From Rosa chinensis (lineage: Eukaryota; Streptophyta; Magnoliopsida; Rosales; Rosaceae), in NCBI RefSeq assembly GCF_002994745.2, contig NC_037093.1, forward strand, positions 66,421,510-66,485,509: a stretch of DNA of 64,000 nucleotides, given 5' to 3'. Under the pieces are notes generated by a model that was not told the origin of the DNA, made no database searches, and was given only the letters and a program-made list of their open reading frames with translations. Position numbers and translations under genes: made by a program. Positions 59,026 through 64,000 of this stretch are shown piece by piece (position 1 is the first letter of the stretch; every line of letters begins with the position of its first letter).

Positions 59026-59480
59026 GGCAGCGCAGGTGGTGCTGCTGTACTCTCGTGCAGGAGCTGGACCGCGCGCTGGTTGTTGAGGACGATGCGTGGA
59101 GGCGGGCTGCTGCAATGTGCCGGGCTGTTGCAAGGTAGGGAGAAGGCCGGACGGAAATTTTATTTTATTATTATTATTTTTTTTAATGAAGGTGGCAGAC
59201 AAGAAAAATTCTAAGGTAAGAGAGGTATTTTTTTCTTTTCAAAGCTAGGGCTAGAGACTCGTGCTGATAACGTGTTTTAGGGAATCAAAAATTGAGAGAA
59301 ATTTGCTGTGTATTCTCATTAATAATAGGGGCCTCTTTATATAGAGGATTACAATGCATAGAGTTAGAATCATACAAGGAAAGAGAATCTCTAGATTCTT
59401 CTAATTGAACCTTATTACCACTAGGTCAAGTAACCTAGAGTTTGGATCAAACACAAATAGAGATATCCTTAAACACCCCT

Positions 59481-59938
59481 TAATATATTGATGCATTATT
59501 TACCACAAAACTTTCATATCACAATTGAGTGAAAACATTATTATTTTTAAGGAGTTATATAATAATAATTTCGCGAAGCCCAAACAAAGAAATAGTATTC
59601 GGCCGAATACAGTCAAGAAATAGTAAAATTGGGCACTGGCTGCAGAAAATGTGGGGTCTCGGACTTGATTTGGGCCCATTTTTTCTTATTGGGTCGAGAT
59701 GCCTGCATATCCCTCGGTTCTGTTTAAAGTTAAAAGTAACCCGATTGAAAGGTTGAGGTTAATCCTCCCGTCCGCCTCCAACAATTGTCTTGTCATTTCA
59801 AAACAATAAGCTGGCATAGTTCTCCGGGTTTTTGCAGAATCGACGGCGAAAATGTCACCGTTAGTTAAGTCCTCGGTTTCGTCTTCGTACTTTTACATGA
59901 CACCATACAACCTGCATTGTTTGTGCATACAAAAGTGA
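59481..59938. other. Intergenic DNA right of nested block
   Basis: Low-copy-looking sequence with no recognisable gene. The left few bases (to 59488) are the right copy of the MULE TSD. Confidence 0.45.
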
Positions 59939-59946
59939 GATGAAAC

Positions 59947-60909
59947 CAGTGGCGGAACTGTGTAGTAGGCTACTTGGGCTGTAGCCCAAACGAGATTTGG
60001 GCTGAAAATGCCTCAAGTATATCTATTCTTACCCTAAGCCCATAGGAAAAAAAAAAGATATACTCGACAACAGCTGTGCGACTTCGTCCTCCTCAGCCAA
60101 GCCGATTAAAGCCCTCGACTTCGTCGGTTCGTCCTTCAGTCCTTCACTCCTCAACAAGCCTTCGTTGAGTTCGTTCTTCACTCCTCAAGTCGGTCAGTCC
60201 TCAGTCTCTCTCTCTGTCAAGTCTCATCTGAAATTTCATGAACCAATCTGAAATTTCACGAACCCACTTCGTTCAACTCATTACAGGTACGAATTCTTCA
60301 AACAAGCAGTCAACCACTCTGAATTTCATATTAAAATTGATGGGTTTTGCTTGAAATTGAGTATCTTACCTATGTGTTTTTGCTTGAAATTGTGGAGCTC
60401 AACCGGCCGCACAAAGAAGACAAGCAGATCGGAGACTCGGACTCCGGACTCCGGAGGTCGACGCGGTGGCCGGTGAGTCGGTGTCTTGGTGACTGCTTTG
60501 AGATTTCAGACTGGAGGCAGTTTGGAGCCTGCCCCTGGAGGTGTGGTCCTGTGCATGCGTGCGTCTGTCAGTCTGTGAGTCTTCCTTTGGAAATTGGAAT
60601 GAAATTGCTTTGCTGTTTGATACTTTGATTATGTGGCTTGTTGATGTTGTCTTGTTGAGTCTTCAAGTTTTGATTATGCATCTGTGAGTTAGTGAGTCTT
60701 CGTATATATTTTTATGTTTGGGCTTGCAGCTTGTCTTGTTTGCTGTTTTATTTTTATGCCCCCCCCCCTGGTTGTATGTTTTGAATGATAAAAATAAAAG
60801 CGTGAGGATGAGCCTACTGGGTTCCAAACCTCAAAAAAATAGAAGTTCGCAAAATTTTTATGTACTAAAAATTAGCCTAACCCATTTTTAGATCCTGGTT
60901 CCGCCACTG
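59947..60909. mobile_element. Non-autonomous hAT element, 963 bp
   Basis: Ends CAGTGGCGGAAC (59947) and GTTCCGCCACTG (60909) are inverted repeats. They are flanked by a perfect 8-bp duplication GATGAAAC (59939-59946, 60910-60917). These termini are typical of plant hATs whose autonomous members encode TTF/MYM-type zinc-finger transposases. The interior has C/T-rich sequence and a 93-codon frame (60347-60628) without a known domain. It encodes no transposase. Confidence 0.93.
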
Positions 60910-60983
60910 GATGAAACAATGATCGACATGATGATAAACCTTCTGAAAATACCTTAATTATGGGTTTAGGATTTGGGGTAGCC

Positions 60984-61021
<38 letters not shown>

Positions 61022-61394
61022 CTGTAGTAAGAAATGGATCAGGAACATTTAGGCCGACGCAGTTGTTTGTCAATTCAAAATGTTTGTCAGCTAAGGATGA
61101 TAAGGTGCTGTTTGTTTTGTACAGATAGAAAAAACTTCTACCTTGGCTCTCTGTCTTGTCCCAATATTCTTTGATTCACTTCCCACTATCCACACCCATA
61201 TACATTAGTGGCAAACAACTCTTCTGTTTTTTTTATCCTGGAAAGAAGAAATTAAATGATTCTGATTCTGCTATGTGTCTGGTAATAAGCTTCTGCAGAT
61301 ATATATGATCATCTTTCTAGTTATTTTAACTGTGTTTACTTTACTTCATTTTTTATTCTTCCATCATAATTACCTGTATATCAGAAATTACTTA
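60910..61394. other. Intergenic DNA with AT microsatellite
   Basis: Contains an (AT) run at about 60984-61018. No gene or terminal repeat was recognised in the rest. Confidence 0.5.
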
Positions 61395-61675
61395 TCTATA
61401 TTATTATTAAGAGAATATACTTTGTTAGACAAAATAAAAAAATTTGACAGATTTAACCCTGAAAGATTAAAAAACTTTGAAAATAAATTAAATCACAAGG
61501 GTAAATATGACAATTACAAAATAGATTTTTATTAAAAAAATAAAAAATAAATTTTCCCATTTCCACTTTTCTCTCCCAGTATTTTCTCTCTGCAATAAAT
61601 GTATTTTATTAATTTTTTTAATTTTTTTTTAAACAAAATCTATTACACATGCAGAGCATGTATGAAAAACGCTAG
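61395..61675 (+). mobile_element. Short non-autonomous Helitron
   Basis: The 5' end TCTATATTATTATTAAGAGA follows a host A (61394). The 3' end has the hairpin ACATGC-AGA-GCATGT (about 61645-61660), a short AT-rich spacer and terminal CTAG (61672-61675), followed by host T. TC start, subterminal hairpin, CTRR end and A/T insertion site are the full Helitron signature. At 281 bp it has no coding capacity; it would depend on Rep/helicase from elsewhere. Confidence 0.8.
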
Positions 61676-64000
61676 TGTGTCCTAAGAGAGGCCTTGACAT
61701 ATTTGCCCTGACGTGTGGGCTGTCTTAATTTGTTCAATTATTGATTCCTAGACCAAGACCTTTCTGACCTTGACTTCATGATCAGTACTTATCCTTTCTT
61801 TGCTTTACACAGTTTCTTTTCCCTCACCAACTTTTGACGAACAAAAAAAAAAAAAACGAAAAGAAAAAGGAAACCGATTTATTCAAGGAACACTCATGAT
61901 ATGATATTGCGTTTCAATTTATTTTGTACAATAACGTTTTTTTTTTTTTTGTAAAAAAAAAATTAAAAAAATGGTACTGGGCACAGCACCACTGTCGAAT
62001 CTGTTAAATCACAACACCGGCCTCATTGAAGATGGTGTGTCGTCCTTGTTTAATTTGTCCGTTTGTATCTTGATTAATTGCCTTGAATGTGAAGAAGTTG
62101 ATATTAATTGACAAATAGATATGCTGATTCTTCAAGCCTTGTATTCATGCTTTGGCATGTAGTATCTATCACTATCTTAGAGTCATTTTCTGTTGTTTAG
62201 ATCTTTATGATCATATGCTAATGAACTCCTATCATATATGTTGCTATCACAATAGCATCCATTATTGTTATAAATCAGTTTGTGTGTGTATGTATATATA
62301 TGACATTTTATTATACAAGAATGAGTTGATGCCCCCTTGTATTTGCGAAGAGGCTATTTATATCTATCTGACTGGCACTTCAACATCTGTGTATACGCAT
62401 CTTCGATTACCATTATACACAATTTATTGATTGCCAGTTGCATACTTGCAGATGTCTTTCTCAATTTTCCTTGTGACTACTCTTGTCTAGCTATGTTTTA
62501 TTTTGATTTTTTCAGTGGTTAAACTGGCAGCATTTATTCTTTTTGGTTCAATAGATCGGAGGAATAGGTGTGCGATTACTTTCACTGCGCTCTGATATAT
62601 TAAGAAGAAAAAAGACCGTGAAGTAAACATAGCTAGGGGCGACATGAACTTTAATCTTAAAAAAAAAAAAGACAAGAAAAAGAAGATAGTACCCAACTAC
62701 TCCAAAAATTGGCAACACTTAAACACGCTAATTATCTATAGATCAGCGTGATTAAGTACTTGAAGTGTTCATGATATTCTTGTGAGCAGTGTTTAAAGAT
62801 GGACTTTGAATGAGAAACCTGTTGGGACCATATTATCTATATGTTTAGGTCTTAGGTTTTTAACTTTTGTTCGTGGGGAAGCACTACTACTGCTTTTGCT
62901 ACATAGCTGAAGTACTATCTATACAAAAGATCTTCATATCTTCAGGATTCGATTAATTGGGGAGGTTTAGGTACCTGTAGTCTTTTACATTATTGTTATG
63001 AAGGTGACAACCTGGTTAGAGTAACTGAGTAAGCTAGTAACACCCTGGCGCTTGGGTCGCATTGAATTATTGGTCATGTTTGATAATGGGTCGGTTAAAG
63101 TAGAAATTCCATAGTGATTTCCTCCGATGTTTCTGAATCAAAGATATGAAACATCATCTGCTCGGTAGTTGAGAAAAGAAGGATGATTCTGTTCTGATTC
63201 TCTCTATACAATGCTGCTAATTGTTTTGATTGTAAAGCAAAGGTACTGGATCAGCTTTTTATTTAGAAAATGTGGTTTTTTGAATCAAAAGCTGAATGTG
63301 TTACCTGTAAAGAGAATCTGTTACATGTTTACGCCACCGAAATGCCACTTTTCCACGAAGTGAGAATTTTTCTTCGGTTGAAGAAGAAAGATAAGGTTTT
63401 ATAACCAATTAGCCAATAGACTACTGGTTTGCAGCAGAAGATGGCATTTCCAGTTTAACATCTTGTCAGGAACTGATTTTCTATAGCTTTAGGTGTCATA
63501 GAGATAAACTCCACTCAATCATGCGATGACTTAGCTAGGATAGTATTATTTCTGTCAAACCTCTCGACTGAGAAATTCCACCTTCAATATATAATTACTG
63601 ATATATCAATTTAAGCATATGTTAAATTGCTTCGTAAATTTGGTGCTTTGAATCAATCACAACTTTAAAAAGAAAAAAAAATGGAAGTCATATAATTGAT
63701 CATAATACTAATGTAAAATTCAATGATAACCTCAAATTTTCTCTAGTGGGGGAAAAAAATCTAAGCAGATTCATAGAGCTGCAATTAATTAAACAGAACA
63801 ACTACGATAAGGCCTGCAAGATCCATGAAGACCGTAGATTAGTTAATTATAAGAGATACGAAAGTCAAGAATTTGATTAACACAGACAGTTGGGCAGCCA
63901 GCCAGCCGCAGATTTTGGCTTACAAAGAGAAAAGAGAACGAAAGAAAAAGGAATCACCATCCTTAATACATAATAAACTCAGTTTTGGTCCCCATACAGA
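61676..64000. other. Intergenic DNA at right edge
   Basis: About 2.3 kb of AT-rich DNA with short A and T runs. The open frames are all under 100 codons and show no recognisable domain. No RNA gene, terminal repeat or splice-supported exon was found. It could be intron or UTR of a gene beyond the window. Confidence 0.4.

Larger units (their letters stand above)
53078..59475 (-). mobile_element. Ty1/Copia retrotransposon with both LTRs
   Basis: Two 203-bp LTRs (53078-53280 and 59273-59475), differing at about six positions by eye, are flanked by CCCCT on both sides (53073-53077, 59476-59480). Transcription is on the minus strand, so the 5' LTR is at 59273-59475. Order on that strand: LTR, ACGTTATCAGCACGAG at the primer-binding position, a 1.2-kb GC-rich leader, gag, integrase, reverse transcriptase/RNase H, 3' LTR. 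Gag has one stop and pol is heavily broken, so this copy is dead. It landed one base inside the right end of the Pack-MULE-like element. Confidence 0.93.
27591..59479. mobile_element. Pack-MULE-like element shattered by LTR elements
   Basis: The left end AGGGATGAAATTTTCACACC (27591; duplicate at 27329) and the right end, read in reverse as GGGGTTGAAATTTGCACACT (ending 53076, continuing by one C-run after the Copia), are inverted repeats. They stay similar for at least 40 bp, including TTTTACATTCTACACACC. The flanks TTAATATAG (27582-27590) and TTAATATAT (59480-59488) match at 8 of 9 bp, the MULE duplication length. After removing the Gypsy and Copia insertions with their TSDs, about 1.24 kb remains. 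It holds fragments of two different genes in opposite orientation and no transposase. Confidence 0.7.

Noticed and set aside
61275..61535. 86-codon frame near the Helitron
   Set aside because: It starts outside and ends inside the Helitron and has no domain.

Overview
This window is nuclear DNA of a plant. The evidence is a WUSCHEL-related homeobox gene with plant-type introns and almost every class of plant transposon. The element families look like those of a eudicot, possibly Rosaceae; that assignment is an impression, not a proof.

Only one intact host gene is visible: WOX4 on the minus strand (12144-13129, three exons), with about 1.2 kb of downstream and about 5 kb of upstream non-coding DNA. 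Nearly everything else is transposable elements, mostly nested. Boundaries were fixed by matching termini and target-site duplications (TSDs).

Left block (1-10904): a minus-strand Ty1/Copia relic (6883-10904) lies beside a 2.1-kb Athila/Tat-type LTR (411-6882). That LTR was split by a 4.3-kb CACTA element (1146-5483, TSD AGA), which itself carries a tandem TRIM-like array of three 121-bp LTRs.

Middle block (18514-27238): a hAT-type element (TSD CCTCTATG) made of about 500-bp tandem units. A 6.4-kb CACTA element (19296-25721, TSD TTA) sits inside it and carries exon pieces of an ABCF5-like gene and probably a TAF2-like gene.

Right block (27591-59479): a small Pack-MULE-like element, about 1.24 kb before insertions, carries pieces of an RBR-type E3 ligase gene and a quinone-oxidoreductase-like gene. 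It was blown apart by a 24.2-kb Ty3/Gypsy element of the Tat lineage (27965-52207, TSD CTCCG) and a 6.4-kb Ty1/Copia element (53078-59475, TSD CCCCT). The Gypsy element has a decayed gag-pol, a long spliced antisense gene (34655-42427) and a 60-bp tandem array. It was hit by a solo LTR (36626-41709) that contains another solo LTR (37461-39698), and by a third solo LTR (43581-50558) that contains an internally deleted Mutator-like element (46069-50199).

Tail (59480-64000): mostly unannotatable DNA with a 963-bp hAT element and a 281-bp Helitron. No rRNA, tRNA or CRISPR was seen.
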